Part shown: one piece after another, positions 1 to 8,129 of the stretch
Numbering within the stretch: position 1 is the stretch's first letter
How the letters are laid out: the number at the start of each line of letters is the position of its first letter
From: Collinsella tanakaei
GTDB lineage: Bacteria; Actinomycetota; Coriobacteriia; Coriobacteriales; Coriobacteriaceae
NCBI RefSeq assembly: GCF_021531055.1
Contig: NZ_JADYTL010000007.1
Coordinates: forward strand, 81,228 to 145,227
Direction of reading: 5' to 3'
DNA: 64,000 nucleotides
Translations under genes and position numbers: made by a program
The notes under the pieces: model-generated
Databases searched by the model: none
Told to the model about the DNA's origin: nothing
What the model saw: the letters and a program-made list of their open reading frames with translations, nothing else

Positions 1-2
1 GC

Positions 3-986
3 GTGGGCGAGCTCGAGTCCGATTTCCCTCCGGGGTCGCCGATTCACACGCCCGCCACGCGCTACGTGCTCGAGCACGGCGTGGCCCAGTCGTTCACCCA
101 CATGGTCGACGTGCCGAGCGAGCGCACGCCCCATCGCGCCATCCCTGCGGGCATCATCGTGCCGCTCAAGGTGCGCGACAAGGCGGTGGGTACCCTCAAG
201 TTCTACTACCACCGTTCGCATGACGTGAACCGCACGCAATACGCCCTGGCGTCGGGCTTCGCCGAGCTTCTGTCCACGCAGCTCGCCATCCACGAGCTGG
301 AGCTGCAAGACGAGCTGACGGCCCGCGCCGAGCTACGCGCGCTGCAGGCCCAGATCAACCCGCACTTCCTGTTCAACACGTTGAACACCATCGCCTCGCT
401 CACGCGGACCGATCCTCTGCGCGCCCGCGAGCTGCTGCGCGAGTTCTCGTCGTTCTATCGGGCGACGCTGGAGAACTCCGGCTCGTTCATCCCGCTGTCG
501 CGCGAGATCTCGCAGACCGCGCGCTACCTACTGTTCGAGAAGGCGCGCTTCGGCGAGGACCGCATCGTGGACACCTTCGACGTGACGTCGGCCGCCCAGG
601 GTGCCCCGGTTCCCGCGTTCATCATCCAGCCGCTCGTCGAGAACGCCGTGCGACACGGCATGAAGGACGAGGGGGCGCTGCATATCGCGGTGCGGGCGAG
701 CGTTCCCGAGGAGGGGACGGTGCTCATCGAGGTCGCCGACGACGGCGCGGGCATGGATGAGCAGACCGCCGCGCGTCTGTTCGACGAGCGCGAGGAGGCC
801 CCCGACCACACCTCGCCGCAAGGCGGGGGCGCCGGCGTGGCCATGCACAACATCTCCGAGCGCATCCGGCGCTTTTACGGGCCGCGTTCCTGTGCGCATG
901 TCGAGTCCGAGGTGGGCCGTGGCACCACCGTTTCGTTCAAGCTCGATTTGGAAAACAGCATTCTCGGCCAGAGAGGGGTAGAATAG
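3..986 (+). CDS. LytS-like sensor histidine kinase, 5' end cut by the window
   Basis: Sensor kinase of the LytS/YehU class, which phosphorylates a LytTR response regulator. The visible part starts inside a GAF-like domain (about residues 1-95). It continues into the His_kinase domain with the H-box core QINPHFLFNTLN (about residues 117-128) and ends in an HATPase domain with N-box ENAVRHG and G1 box DDGAGMD. The family normally has N-terminal membrane segments; these would lie before base 1, so the GTG at position 3 is probably internal. The response regulator follows about 70 bp downstream on the same strand, so the two form a two-component pair. The inducing signal cannot be read from the sequence; known relatives sense pyruvate or membrane state. 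Confidence 0.85.
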   Translation: MGELESDFPPGSPIHTPATRYVLEHGVAQSFTHMVDVPSERTPHRAIPAGIIVPLKVRDKAVGTLKFYYHRSHDVNRTQYALASGFAELLSTQLAIHELELQDELTARAELRALQAQINPHFLFNTLNTIASLTRTDPLRARELLREFSSFYRATLENSGSFIPLSREISQTARYLLFEKARFGEDRIVDTFDVTSAAQGAPVPAFIIQPLVENAVRHGMKDEGALHIAVRASVPEEGTVLIEVADDGAGMDEQTAARLFDEREEAPDHTSPQGGGAGVAMHNISERIRRFYGPRSCAHVESEVGRGTTVSFKLDLENSILGQRGVE

Positions 987-1057
987 CAACACGGTATGCG
1001 GGCGCGCAGGGGTTCGCGCCGCTTGCCAAGACCGGACCGGAAGGGAATTTCACGCTT

Positions 1058-1774
1058 ATGCTACGTGCAATGATCGTCGATGATGAGGCGCCTGCACGCT
1101 CCGAGCTGCGTTTCTTGCTGGAGCAGACTGGAAAGATGGGGTCGATCAGCGAGGCGGCCAGCGTCCGCACCGCTATCGAGATGCTGATGGAGAACCGGGT
1201 CGACGTCGTGTTCCTGGACATCTCCATGCCGGGTGCATCGGGTATCCAGCTGGCCGAGGCCTTACACAAACTCAAGAATCCCCCCGCGGTGGTGTTCGTG
1301 ACCGCCTACAGCGACCATGCCGTCGAGGCGTTCGACGTCGACGCGGTCGACTACCTGCTCAAGCCGGTCGAGGAGGCGCGTCTTGACCAGGCGATCGGCA
1401 AGGTGCTCTCCCGCGTGAAGCCCGTGACCGAGAGCAAGGCGCCCATCGAGCGCATCCCGGTCGAGAAGGGCGGACGCAAGGTCCTGATCCCGGTCGACCA
1501 GATCCGCTACATCATGGCCAAGGACGACTACTCCTGCATCTTCACCGAGGACGACCGCTACCTGTCGACCACGTCGCTGGCGCAGTTCGAGTCCAAGCTC
1601 GGCGATTTCGGATTCTTCCGCGTGCACCGTCGCTATATCGTCAACCTGGCGTGCGTCGAGGACGTCGAGACGGCCGCGACCGGCGCCATCCAGCTCGGCG
1701 TGACGGGCGTCGACGATCGGATCCCCGTCTCCCGCCGTCGCGTGGTGCCGCTCAAAAAGGCGCTCAACCTGTAG
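1058..1774 (+). CDS. LytTR-family response regulator
   Basis: DNA-binding response regulator, 238 aa, partner of the upstream LytS-like kinase. The receiver domain (residues 1-120) has the acidic pair in IVDDEAPAR, the phosphoacceptor Asp in VVFLDISMPG and the conserved Lys in YLLKPV. The C-terminal LytTR domain (about residues 130-236) shows IPVEKGGRKVLIPVDQIRYI and the recognition segment FFRVHRRYIVNL. Start at 1058; a second ATG 12 bp later would remove only MLRA. Target promoters are not visible here; LytTR proteins usually bind paired direct repeats. Confidence 0.9.
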   Translation: MLRAMIVDDEAPARSELRFLLEQTGKMGSISEAASVRTAIEMLMENRVDVVFLDISMPGASGIQLAEALHKLKNPPAVVFVTAYSDHAVEAFDVDAVDYLLKPVEEARLDQAIGKVLSRVKPVTESKAPIERIPVEKGGRKVLIPVDQIRYIMAKDDYSCIFTEDDRYLSTTSLAQFESKLGDFGFFRVHRRYIVNLACVEDVETAATGAIQLGVTGVDDRIPVSRRRVVPLKKALNL

Positions 1775-1798
1775 CGCGAGCACGGAAGGTCGAGGCTC

Positions 1799-2269
1799 AT
1801 GGACATGTGTGCGGCGAAGCGCGTCGATATCATCTCGGATACGCACGGCCGCTTGTCGGCCGTGCTGCTCGACGAGCTCGAGGGCGCCGATTTGATCCTG
1901 CATGCGGGTGACCTGACGTCCGAGTCCGATTACTTCGAGCTCGCCACCATCGCCCCCATCAAGGCGGTGCTCGGCAACAACGACTACTTTTACGATTACG
2001 GCCCCGACGTGCGCTCGACCGCGACGTTCACGTACGAGGGACTTCGTTTCGCGATGACCCACTATCGCGAGAACCTGCCCGAGGGCGACATTGACGTGGC
2101 GGTGTGCGGGCATACGCATCGCCCGGTGATCGTGCGACGGGGGCGCGGGCTGCTGGTCAATCCGGGGTCGCCGACCTATCCGCGCACCATGGACGGGCCC
2201 AGCATGGCGCGCATGTACGTGCAGGACGGTCAGGTGCTCTCCGCCGAGATTGTCAGCCTGATGCGTTAA
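1799..2269 (+). CDS. YfcE/MJ0936-family metallophosphoesterase
   Basis: Small calcineurin-like phosphodiesterase, 156 aa, the usual length for the family. The dimetal motifs are in order: DTHG near residue 14, HAGDL near 37, GNND near 58, THY, and GHTHRP near 102, followed by the NPGSP signature. Members hydrolyse phosphodiester model substrates and their physiological substrate is mostly unknown. It starts 24 bp after the response regulator and may be cotranscribed. The start is the ATG at 1799; the metal-binding DTHG motif begins soon after, leaving no room for a later start. Confidence 0.85.
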   Translation: MDMCAAKRVDIISDTHGRLSAVLLDELEGADLILHAGDLTSESDYFELATIAPIKAVLGNNDYFYDYGPDVRSTATFTYEGLRFAMTHYRENLPEGDIDVAVCGHTHRPVIVRRGRGLLVNPGSPTYPRTMDGPSMARMYVQDGQVLSAEIVSLMR

Positions 2270-2317
2270 TGCTCGAGCTGGGGTTTTGCCGTCGCAAAAA
2301 GTTTTTGAAAAAAGTTC

Positions 2318-2347
2318 TTGCGCGGGTCGCGCATATCTGTGTATACT
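2318..2347 (+). promoter_or_regulatory. Probable promoter of tRNA-Asp
   Basis: A -35-like TTGCGC (2318-2323) and a -10 TATACT (2342-2347) are 18 bp apart, 35 bp before the mature tRNA. Confidence 0.6.
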
Positions 2348-2381
2348 AGCTCTCGCAGCAGCGGGTGACCGCGAACTGCCT

Positions 2382-2459
<78 letters not shown>

Positions 2460-2469
2460 TTGCAATGAA

Positions 2470-2495
2470 AGCCCTGCCTTGCGCAGGGCTTTTTG
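2470..2495 (+). terminator. Rho-independent terminator of tRNA-Asp
   Basis: Stem AGCCCTGC / GCAGGGCT with a short loop, followed by TTTT, 10 bp after the tRNA. Confidence 0.85.
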
Positions 2496-2515
2496 CTATC
2501 TCGCGACACGATGCC

Positions 2516-2579
2516 GACAAGATGGTGCCAGGTTCAATCTTGTCGCGTCTGACAAGATGGTGCCAGGTTCAATCTTGTC
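2516..2579 (+). repeat. Two direct copies of the 29-bp GACAAG...CTTGTC repeat (family A)
   Basis: Copies at 2516-2544 and 2551-2579, 35 bp apart and identical. Each has GACAAGAT and ATCTTGTC as inverted ends around a GGTGCCAGGTTCA core. Decayed pieces (GATCTTGTCGGG and similar) continue to about 2615. The same unit occurs at 19.7 and 30.8 kb. The rest of the stretch 2616-2805 holds only the promoter region of the Rrf2 gene. Confidence 0.85.
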
Positions 2580-2805
2580 GGTCGGGCGGTCCGATCTTGT
2601 CGGGTCTTGTCGACAGGGCCTGCGGGGTCCGCGCTCTTCGCGCGCGCCTGTGCGTGGCGGCGGGGGTCATTTTTCAAAGAGCATATATTCCAGCTGTTCA
2701 TGGGTGTATAGTTAAGAACACTCAACTGGGTATGGGTCGCCGGGGCAGGGCGACGATTCTTGGTACGGGCTCGTGCGCCCGGAGACGTTCCCACGAGGAG
2801 GAGAC

Positions 2806-3291
2806 ATGGATATCTCCCGGAAGACAGACTATGCGCTCCGCATGCTTTCCATGTTGGTCCAGGATGAAGATGGTCTGCTATCCGTCAGGGCCGCGGCGGA
2901 ACAGGTGGGAGTGCCGTATTCGTTCGCTCGTTCGATTCAGCACGGGTTGGTTCAAGCCGGTATCGTGGAGAGCCTGCGCGGTGTTCGCGGCGGCATGCGC
3001 CTCAAGGTCGATCCCGACAAGGTGACGATCCGTGAGATCGTCGAGGCGGTCCAAGGGCCCATGACGATCAACGATTGCACCACGCCCGAAGGGGAATGCC
3101 CCCGGAAGTCCAACTGCTGCTATCATCCCATCTGGGCCGGCACGCAGGCACTCGTGTACAGCTACCTCGACTCCATCACCCTCGATGATGTCGTGAACTG
3201 TAAACGCGCCCCCGCCGTCGACCCGAAGTTCGCCGATCGTTCGGCGTTTGCCAGCTATGTTCCCTGTGGCGAGGGCTGCTCGTCGATGTGA
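2806..3291 (+). CDS. Rrf2-family transcriptional regulator
   Basis: 161-aa regulator of the IscR/NsrR/CymR group. The N-terminal winged helix (MDISRKTDYALRML onward, about residues 1-65) is followed by the RGVRGG wing and, at about residues 90-110, a Cys cluster in NDCTTPEGECPRKSNCC. That is the spacing expected for a redox-sensitive Fe-S ligand set, so it probably senses Fe-S, NO or oxidative state. Another Cys pair lies near the C-terminus. The ATG at 2806 was chosen because AGGAGGAG sits just upstream and family members begin with this motif. A -10-like TATAGT at 2707-2712 could be its promoter. The MutY-like gene follows almost immediately. Confidence 0.88.
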   Translation: MDISRKTDYALRMLSMLVQDEDGLLSVRAAAEQVGVPYSFARSIQHGLVQAGIVESLRGVRGGMRLKVDPDKVTIREIVEAVQGPMTINDCTTPEGECPRKSNCCYHPIWAGTQALVYSYLDSITLDDVVNCKRAPAVDPKFADRSAFASYVPCGEGCSSM

Positions 3292-3335
3292 CGGTCGCGA
3301 GGTGCGCTTCGTCCGATCGAATGGAGGAGCGCATC

Positions 3336-4244
3336 GTGGTCGATGTGGAATCGTTCCGTACCTCGATCCGAGCGGAGGGGTCTCGCCTGTATCGCGACCT
3401 TCCGTGGCGCCGTACGCGCGATCCCTATGCGATCTGGTTGTCGGAGGTCATGCTTCAACAGACCCAGGTGCCCCGCGTCCTGACGCGTTGGCAGGAATGG
3501 CTCGAGCGCTTTCCGAGCGTCGAGGCCTTGGCTGCTGCCGATACGGCTGACGTGCTGGCTGCGTGGCAGGGCATGGGCTATAACCGCCGTGCCCTGGCGC
3601 TTAAATCGGCTGCCGAGATCGTGACGCGCGAACATGATGGCGTGTTTCCCCCCGACGCCGCCGCGCTTCGCGCGTTGCCGGGAATCGGTCCTGCGACCGC
3701 CCAGGGTATTCGGGCCTTCGCGTTCGACCTGCCGGGTGTGTACCTCGAGACGAATGTCCGCACGGTGCTGCTGCACCACTTCTTCCCCGATGTGCCGGGT
3801 GTGTCCGACCGCGAGCTTATCCCGCTTGCGGAGGCGACGTGTCCGGCGTCGCCCGATGGGGGGTTCAATGCGGGCGTTTCGTACGCTGAGCCCCAAGATG
3901 AGCAGGATACGCCGCGTTCGTGGTATTACGCGCTGCTCGATTACGGTGCCTACCTCAAAAAGACGATCCCCAATCCCTCGCGACGGTCGAGCACGTATAC
4001 GCGGCAGTCGCGGTTCGAGGGGTCGCGTCGGCAGAAGCGCGCGCACATCGTGCGGATGCTGCTGGATGCGCGCGCGTCGGGGGCGGGGGCGCTGTCGCTC
4101 GACGAGGTGCGTGCGGGTCTGGACGAGTTTGAGCTCGGCGCCGGGCGCGAGCGCGTGGGGGAGTCCGATGTCGTGTCGATTCTGGACGATCTGGTCCGCG
4201 AGGGCTTCGCGCGCACGGTCGACGGAGCATGGATCATCGCCTAG
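3336..4244 (+). CDS. MutY-like A/G-specific adenine glycosylase without Fe-S cluster
   Basis: HhH-GPD base-excision enzyme, about 302 aa. MutY family traits are LPWRRTRDPYAIWLSEVMLQQTQV, with the catalytic Glu before VMLQQTQV, and the helix-hairpin-helix ALPGIGPATA. Two departures are visible. The residue matching the MutY catalytic Asp (LDGNV in Escherichia coli) is Glu, in YLETNVRTVLLHHF. The four Cys of the [4Fe-4S] loop are absent, and the sequence runs WYYALLDYGAYLKK into a basic tail without them. The GTG start at 3336 has GGAGGAG 6 bp upstream and gives the usual N-terminal length; an ATG at 3288 overlapping the Rrf2 stop is the alternative. Fe-S-less MutY relatives are known in some anaerobes, but exact substrate preference here is inferred. 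Confidence 0.8.
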   Translation: MVDVESFRTSIRAEGSRLYRDLPWRRTRDPYAIWLSEVMLQQTQVPRVLTRWQEWLERFPSVEALAAADTADVLAAWQGMGYNRRALALKSAAEIVTREHDGVFPPDAAALRALPGIGPATAQGIRAFAFDLPGVYLETNVRTVLLHHFFPDVPGVSDRELIPLAEATCPASPDGGFNAGVSYAEPQDEQDTPRSWYYALLDYGAYLKKTIPNPSRRSSTYTRQSRFEGSRRQKRAHIVRMLLDARASGAGALSLDEVRAGLDEFELGAGRERVGESDVVSILDDLVREGFARTVDGAWIIA

Positions 4245-4270
4245 ACCGAGGATGGCGGGCTGCGAAGGTA

Positions 4271-4379
4271 CCCGGTCGGCGGGCGTAAAAACACCCCAGG
4301 GGTTATTTGACATTGGGGCGTGCATTGCACGCCCCAATGTCAAATAACCCCTGGGGTGTTTTTACGCCCGCCGACCGGG
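4271..4379. repeat. Perfect 109-bp palindrome (54-bp arms, 1-nt loop), family C
   Basis: The left arm 4271-4324 and right arm 4326-4379 are exact reverse complements around one T (4325). A truncated piece of the arm end (TTTTACGCCCGCCGACC) recurs at 4390-4406. It lies 27 bp after the glycosylase stop, in a 332-bp stretch without a gene. The remainder of that stretch holds the rubrerythrin control region. Confidence 0.95.
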
Positions 4380-4491
4380 AAGCCGGTGATTTTACGCCCG
4401 CCGACCCTCGGCCATGGCAGCCGGTGCCGAATCGGCTGCGAGCGGTGGGGTGTGTAGCGTCGGTGGAGTTGGGTATACGACCATTGGGTGG

Positions 4492-4521
4492 AATGATTTC
4501 TTATTAGGAATCATTTACAAT
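4492..4521 (+). promoter_or_regulatory. Rubrerythrin promoter with inverted-repeat operator
   Basis: AATGATT (4492-4498) and AATCATT (4509-4515) form an AT-rich inverted repeat with a 10-bp spacer. It runs directly into a -10-like TACAAT (4516-4521). The position between -35 and -10 suits a repressor of the Fur/PerR type, but the half-sites are not a clear consensus. Confidence 0.5.
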
Positions 4522-4576
4522 AAGGGCACCGAAGCACACCGCCTTCGGATCCTGCAACACAGAGGAGGAGCTACCA

Positions 4577-5116
4577 ATGGACTTCGAGAATTCCCAGACC
4601 AAGAAGAACCTCGAGACTGCTTTCGCCGGCGAGTCCCAGGCCCATACCAAGTACCGTTACTACGCGTCCAAGGCCAAGAAGGACGGTTACGTGCAGATCT
4701 CCAACATCTTCATGGAGACGGCGCTCAACGAGTCCGAGCATGCCAAGCTCTGGTTCAAGTACCTGCATGACGGCGCGGTGCCCGACACCCTGACCAACCT
4801 CAAGGATGCCGCTGCGGGCGAGAATTACGAGTGGACGACCATGTACGACGAGTTCGCCAAGACCGCCGACGAGGAGGGCTTCAAGGAGATCGCCGCCAAG
4901 TTCCGTGGCGTCGGCGCCGTCGAGAAGGCTCACGAGGAGCGCTATCTCAAGCTCGCCGAGCGCGTCGAGAAGGGCGAGGTCTTCACGCGCGAGGGCGTCA
5001 AGGTGTGGAAGTGCGGCAACTGCGGTCACCTGCATGTCGGTCCCACCGCTCCCGAGCTGTGCCCGGTCTGCGCGCACCCGAAGAGCTACTTCGAGGAGCA
5101 TGTGGTCAACTACTAA
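4577..5116 (+). CDS. rbr: Rubrerythrin
   Basis: Peroxide-reducing non-haem di-iron protein of anaerobes, 179 aa. The ferritin-like domain (about residues 1-135) carries the iron ligands in [21 protein letters not shown] and [10 protein letters not shown]. The C-terminal rubredoxin domain has CGNCGH and [13 protein letters not shown], giving the four Cys for the Fe(SCys)4 site. A strong AGGAGGAG precedes the ATG by 8 bp. It stands alone between an operator-like inverted repeat and a long terminator hairpin, so it is probably a single-gene transcript induced by oxidative stress. Electron donor (rubredoxin or NADH oxidoreductase) is not encoded nearby. Confidence 0.97.
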   Translation: MDFENSQTKKNLETAFAGESQAHTKYRYYASKAKKDGYVQISNIFMETALNESEHAKLWFKYLHDGAVPDTLTNLKDAAAGENYEWTTMYDEFAKTADEEGFKEIAAKFRGVGAVEKAHEERYLKLAERVEKGEVFTREGVKVWKCGNCGHLHVGPTAPELCPVCAHPKSYFEEHVVNY

Positions 5117-5138
5117 GATCGTCTCGATCGAATCGACG

Positions 5139-5209
5139 GGCCCGAAGGTCCTCCCCGTATCGCCGTTGCCATGCGGCATCGGCGATACGGACAAGGAGGC
5201 CTTCGGGTC
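5139..5209. terminator. Long hairpin terminator after rubrerythrin
   Basis: CCCGAAGG...CCGTATCGCCG pairs with CGGCGATACGG...CCTTCGGG over most of 5139-5209 with a small bulge, followed by TCTTCGT. The T-tract is weak. Confidence 0.65.
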
Positions 5210-5382
5210 TTCGTGTGTAAGCCCGACGTCATGACGCCGAGCACGCTTGTTCCCCACCGTCCCTATGGTGCCGCTCACACCATTTTGCGTGACTGGTATA
5301 TGCCAGATTGCGTACATTGATAGCTAACTGACAAAACGACCTCGACACGATTCCGGGTCGTGACGGTGCGGGGGATAACATC

Positions 5383-6054
5383 ATGAGGGTTTCGATTATC
5401 TGCGTCGGAAACGACTTCCATGGCGACGACGGGTTCGGTCCGGCGGTCGCGGCGTATCTGTCCGAACGGTATATGCTGCCTGCAGGCGTCGAGGTGATCT
5501 CGCACCTGGATTTCGGACGTGCGCTCGTGGCCGATCTCATGGCGTGCGAGGCCGCGGTCGTCGTGGGCGCGTTCGACGACGCAGCGGCTCCCGTCGGTTC
5601 GCTGGTCGCGTTCGGCACCGATGATCCCGACCGTGTCGCGGGCATGACCTCAACGCTGGACATGAATTTCGCCGACGTTTTGAACCTGACGCGCGCGCTT
5701 GGGATCGATTGCTCGCGTATCCGCTGCTTCGGGGCGCAAATCGATCGGGAGCGCGGGCTTACCGGTACGGGCATGTCGGAACGTGTCGAGGCCGCGGTGG
5801 CGCCCTGCGCCCGTGCGATCGCCCGCTATCTCGGTGAGGCGTACTGGCTCACATGTGTCGACTATTGGGCGATGACCTCGGATACGCGGGCACTCGTGGC
5901 GGATCCGGCGGCCTATGCCCGTGCCGTGTTGGATGTGCGCGGCATGTCCGACCAGCTCGATGCGGTGGTGTCCGAGCTCGGGGTGGAGCCCATGCCCGAT
6001 TACAAGATCGACGAGGTGATCGATCGCATCTTCGGGGAACGCCAGGCTGCGTAG
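5383..6054 (+). CDS. Hydrogenase-maturation-protease family protein
   Basis: 223-aa member of the HyaD/HycI peptidase M52 family, which clips the C-terminus of the [NiFe]-hydrogenase large subunit. The N-terminal VGNDFHGDDGFGPAVA holds the Asp nickel/substrate ligand, and a second family position appears in the VVGAFDD region. The C-terminal third (after about residue 150, YWLTCVDYWAMTSD...) is longer than in typical 150-170 aa HycI and is unlike anything I recognise. No hydrogenase subunit lies in the window, so the substrate would be encoded elsewhere. GGGGGAT precedes the ATG. Confidence 0.7.
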   Translation: MRVSIICVGNDFHGDDGFGPAVAAYLSERYMLPAGVEVISHLDFGRALVADLMACEAAVVVGAFDDAAAPVGSLVAFGTDDPDRVAGMTSTLDMNFADVLNLTRALGIDCSRIRCFGAQIDRERGLTGTGMSERVEAAVAPCARAIARYLGEAYWLTCVDYWAMTSDTRALVADPAAYARAVLDVRGMSDQLDAVVSELGVEPMPDYKIDEVIDRIFGERQAA

Positions 6055-6155
6055 CGCCGTGCATCCGTAGGGCGAATAGAACTTGACGGCGGTGGGGTGC
6101 GCCCTCCACAATAGACGAACCCTCCTCCAAGCACGCCCCGAACGGAGGCGTGCCC

Positions 6156-6614
6156 ATGAACTTGTTTATCGATGCCGTTCGGCAACAGCAACCTCCTGCG
6201 CCAGACCGCCGGCGCGGGCGAGAACGTGTGCCGACCCGGGATGAGGACGCTCGATCGTATCGGGATGCATCTGCTCCCGAGACGGATGATCGCAGGCGAT
6301 CCGCGGCCCGAGGTGTGCCCGACGATCGTGTCGAAGATACGGAGCACGAGGTCAGCCAGGAATTCTATCGCGACGAGATCGCCTTCGACAGGCGTCGGAC
6401 GCGTCGTCGCCGGAGGCGCGGCGTGCTGCGCGCGCTGGCGGTGCTGGTGCTGATACCCGTGGTGCTGGTGGCGGCGTTCCTCGTCTCGTACGTGCTGACC
6501 TGCATCGCGGGTGGTGCAACGCCCGACGAGGTCGTCGAGCTGCTCGGCGGCCTGTGGGAGCGCGTGCGCGGCGCGGCGTTCGATCTCGCCCGTCAGCTCG
6601 CAGGCGTCGGGTGA
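6156..6614 (+). CDS. Hypothetical single-pass membrane protein
   Basis: 152 aa. The N-terminal 85 residues are charged, rich in Arg/Asp and probably disordered. A run of Arg (RRRTRRRRRRG) then leads into one membrane helix (LRALAVLVLIPVVLVAAFLVSYVL, about residues 88-111). A short amphipathic tail follows. The Arg run before the helix predicts a cytoplasmic N-terminus. ATG at 6156 has CGGAGG upstream; a GTG two codons earlier is possible. I recognise no family. It ends about 65 bp before the rmuC promoter and is not obviously coupled to it. Confidence 0.6.
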   Translation: MNLFIDAVRQQQPPAPDRRRGRERVPTRDEDARSYRDASAPETDDRRRSAARGVPDDRVEDTEHEVSQEFYRDEIAFDRRRTRRRRRRGVLRALAVLVLIPVVLVAAFLVSYVLTCIAGGATPDEVVELLGGLWERVRGAAFDLARQLAGVG

Positions 6615-6740
6615 TCGATGTGGATGGGGCGATGTGCGGTGGCACCCGGTCGCCGCCGCTCGACGCGCGGGGCCGTCCCCTATAATGGCAGGAGCGCGCG
6701 TCCGTGCGATATGCGGACGGGAAGAGACGGGAGACGATGC

Positions 6741-8129
6741 GTGCAGACGGAACTCATGGTAATCATCGCGGTGCTCACCGTCGTCATCTGCATCTTGGCC
6801 GTCGTGGGCACCTTCGCGCTCATGCGCCTGTCCAGGGAGCAACGCGAGCGCTGGCGGAAGGCGGATGGCGATGCGCGCGATGCGGCGCAGCTCGCGGCCT
6901 CGCTCGAAGCGATCTCCGCCTCGCTCGCGCAGGCGAACACCGCCCTCGCGGCCCTGTCGCACCAGGCCGCCGGCTCGGCTGCGGTCGACGCGGAGCGCTA
7001 CGACGCTATCGCGCGGGAATTCAACCGCTCCGTCGTCCGCATGGATGCCTTGCGGCGCGAGATGCAGACGCAGCTCGGACGGAACCGTGACACCGTGGAT
7101 GTCAAGCTCGACGAGGTGCGCTCGACGGTCGACCGGCAGCTCGGCGCGATCCGCGAGGACAACGAGAAACAGCTCGACCGTATGCGCGCGACGGTCGACG
7201 AAAAGCTCCAGGCGACGCTCGAAAACCGCTTGACCCGTTCGTTCAAGCAGGTGAGCGACCAGCTCGAGGCCGTCTACAAGGGTTTGGGCGACATGCAGGG
7301 CATCGCCGCCGGTGTCGGCGACCTGAAGCGCGTGCTGTCGAACGTAAAGACGCGCGGCATGCTCGGCGAGGTGCAGCTCGGCGCCATCCTGGCGGACATC
7401 CTGTCGCCCGAGCAGTATGCGCAAAACATCGCCATCAAGCCGGGGAGCTTCGAGCGTGTGGAGTTCGCGGTTAGGATTCCCGTCGAGGGGTCCGAACCGG
7501 TCTGGCTGCCGATCGACGCGAAGTTTCCCGGCGACACCTACGAGCATCTGCGGGATGCGGTGGAGGCGGGCGACACCGAGGGTATCGCCGCCGCGCGCAA
7601 GCAGCTCGAACAGCGCATCCGCGCCGAGGCGCGAGACATCTCGACCAAGTACATCTCGGTGCCGGCAACCACGAACGTCGCCATCATGTTCCTGCCCTTC
7701 GAAGGGCTTTACGCCGAGGTGGTCGACATGCCGGGGCTGATCGAGTCGCTCCAGCGCGACTACCAGGTGAGTGTTGCTGGCCCGTCGACGATGGCGGCGA
7801 TCTTGAACAGCTTGCAGATGAGTTACCAGACCTTCGCCTTCCAACGGCGTGCCGACGAGATCCAGCAGGTGCTCTCCGCCGTGAAGGCGGAGCTGCCCCG
7901 CTACCAGGCGGCGCTGCAGAAGGCTTACGACCAGATCAACCGTGCGGGGTCGACCGTGGAAACCATCATGACGACGAGGACCCGTGCGATCGAGCGCAAG
8001 CTGCGCGCCGTGACCGCTATGGATGACGAGCGCACCGCCGCGCGGCTGCTGGAAGAAGGAGATGCGACCGAGCTGTTAGGTGACGGCGCGGCGCCGGATG
8101 CGATCGAGGATGGGGAGGTCGATGCGTGA
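6741..8129 (+). CDS. rmuC: DNA recombination protein RmuC
   Basis: RmuC limits recombination between inverted repeats and is thought to act as a nuclease-related DNA-end protein. There is one N-terminal membrane helix (MVIIAVLTVVICILAVVG), then a long coiled coil (about residues 30-190) with repeated DEVRSTVDRQL-like heptads. The conserved RmuC domain follows: LSNVKTRGMLGEVQLG, PVWLPIDAKFPGDTYE, and VAIMFLPFEGLYAEV. The GTG at 6741 was chosen because TATAAT at 6681-6686 puts the transcript start near 6693, which rules out an earlier start. ATG 6756 is the alternative. The stop overlaps the nth start (TGATG), so translation is coupled. Confidence 0.92.
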   Translation: MQTELMVIIAVLTVVICILAVVGTFALMRLSREQRERWRKADGDARDAAQLAASLEAISASLAQANTALAALSHQAAGSAAVDAERYDAIAREFNRSVVRMDALRREMQTQLGRNRDTVDVKLDEVRSTVDRQLGAIREDNEKQLDRMRATVDEKLQATLENRLTRSFKQVSDQLEAVYKGLGDMQGIAAGVGDLKRVLSNVKTRGMLGEVQLGAILADILSPEQYAQNIAIKPGSFERVEFAVRIPVEGSEPVWLPIDAKFPGDTYEHLRDAVEAGDTEGIAAARKQLEQRIRAEARDISTKYISVPATTNVAIMFLPFEGLYAEVVDMPGLIESLQRDYQVSVAGPSTMAAILNSLQMSYQTFAFQRRADEIQQVLSAVKAELPRYQAALQKAYDQINRAGSTVETIMTTRTRAIERKLRAVTAMDDERTAARLLEEGDATELLGDGAAPDAIEDGEVDA

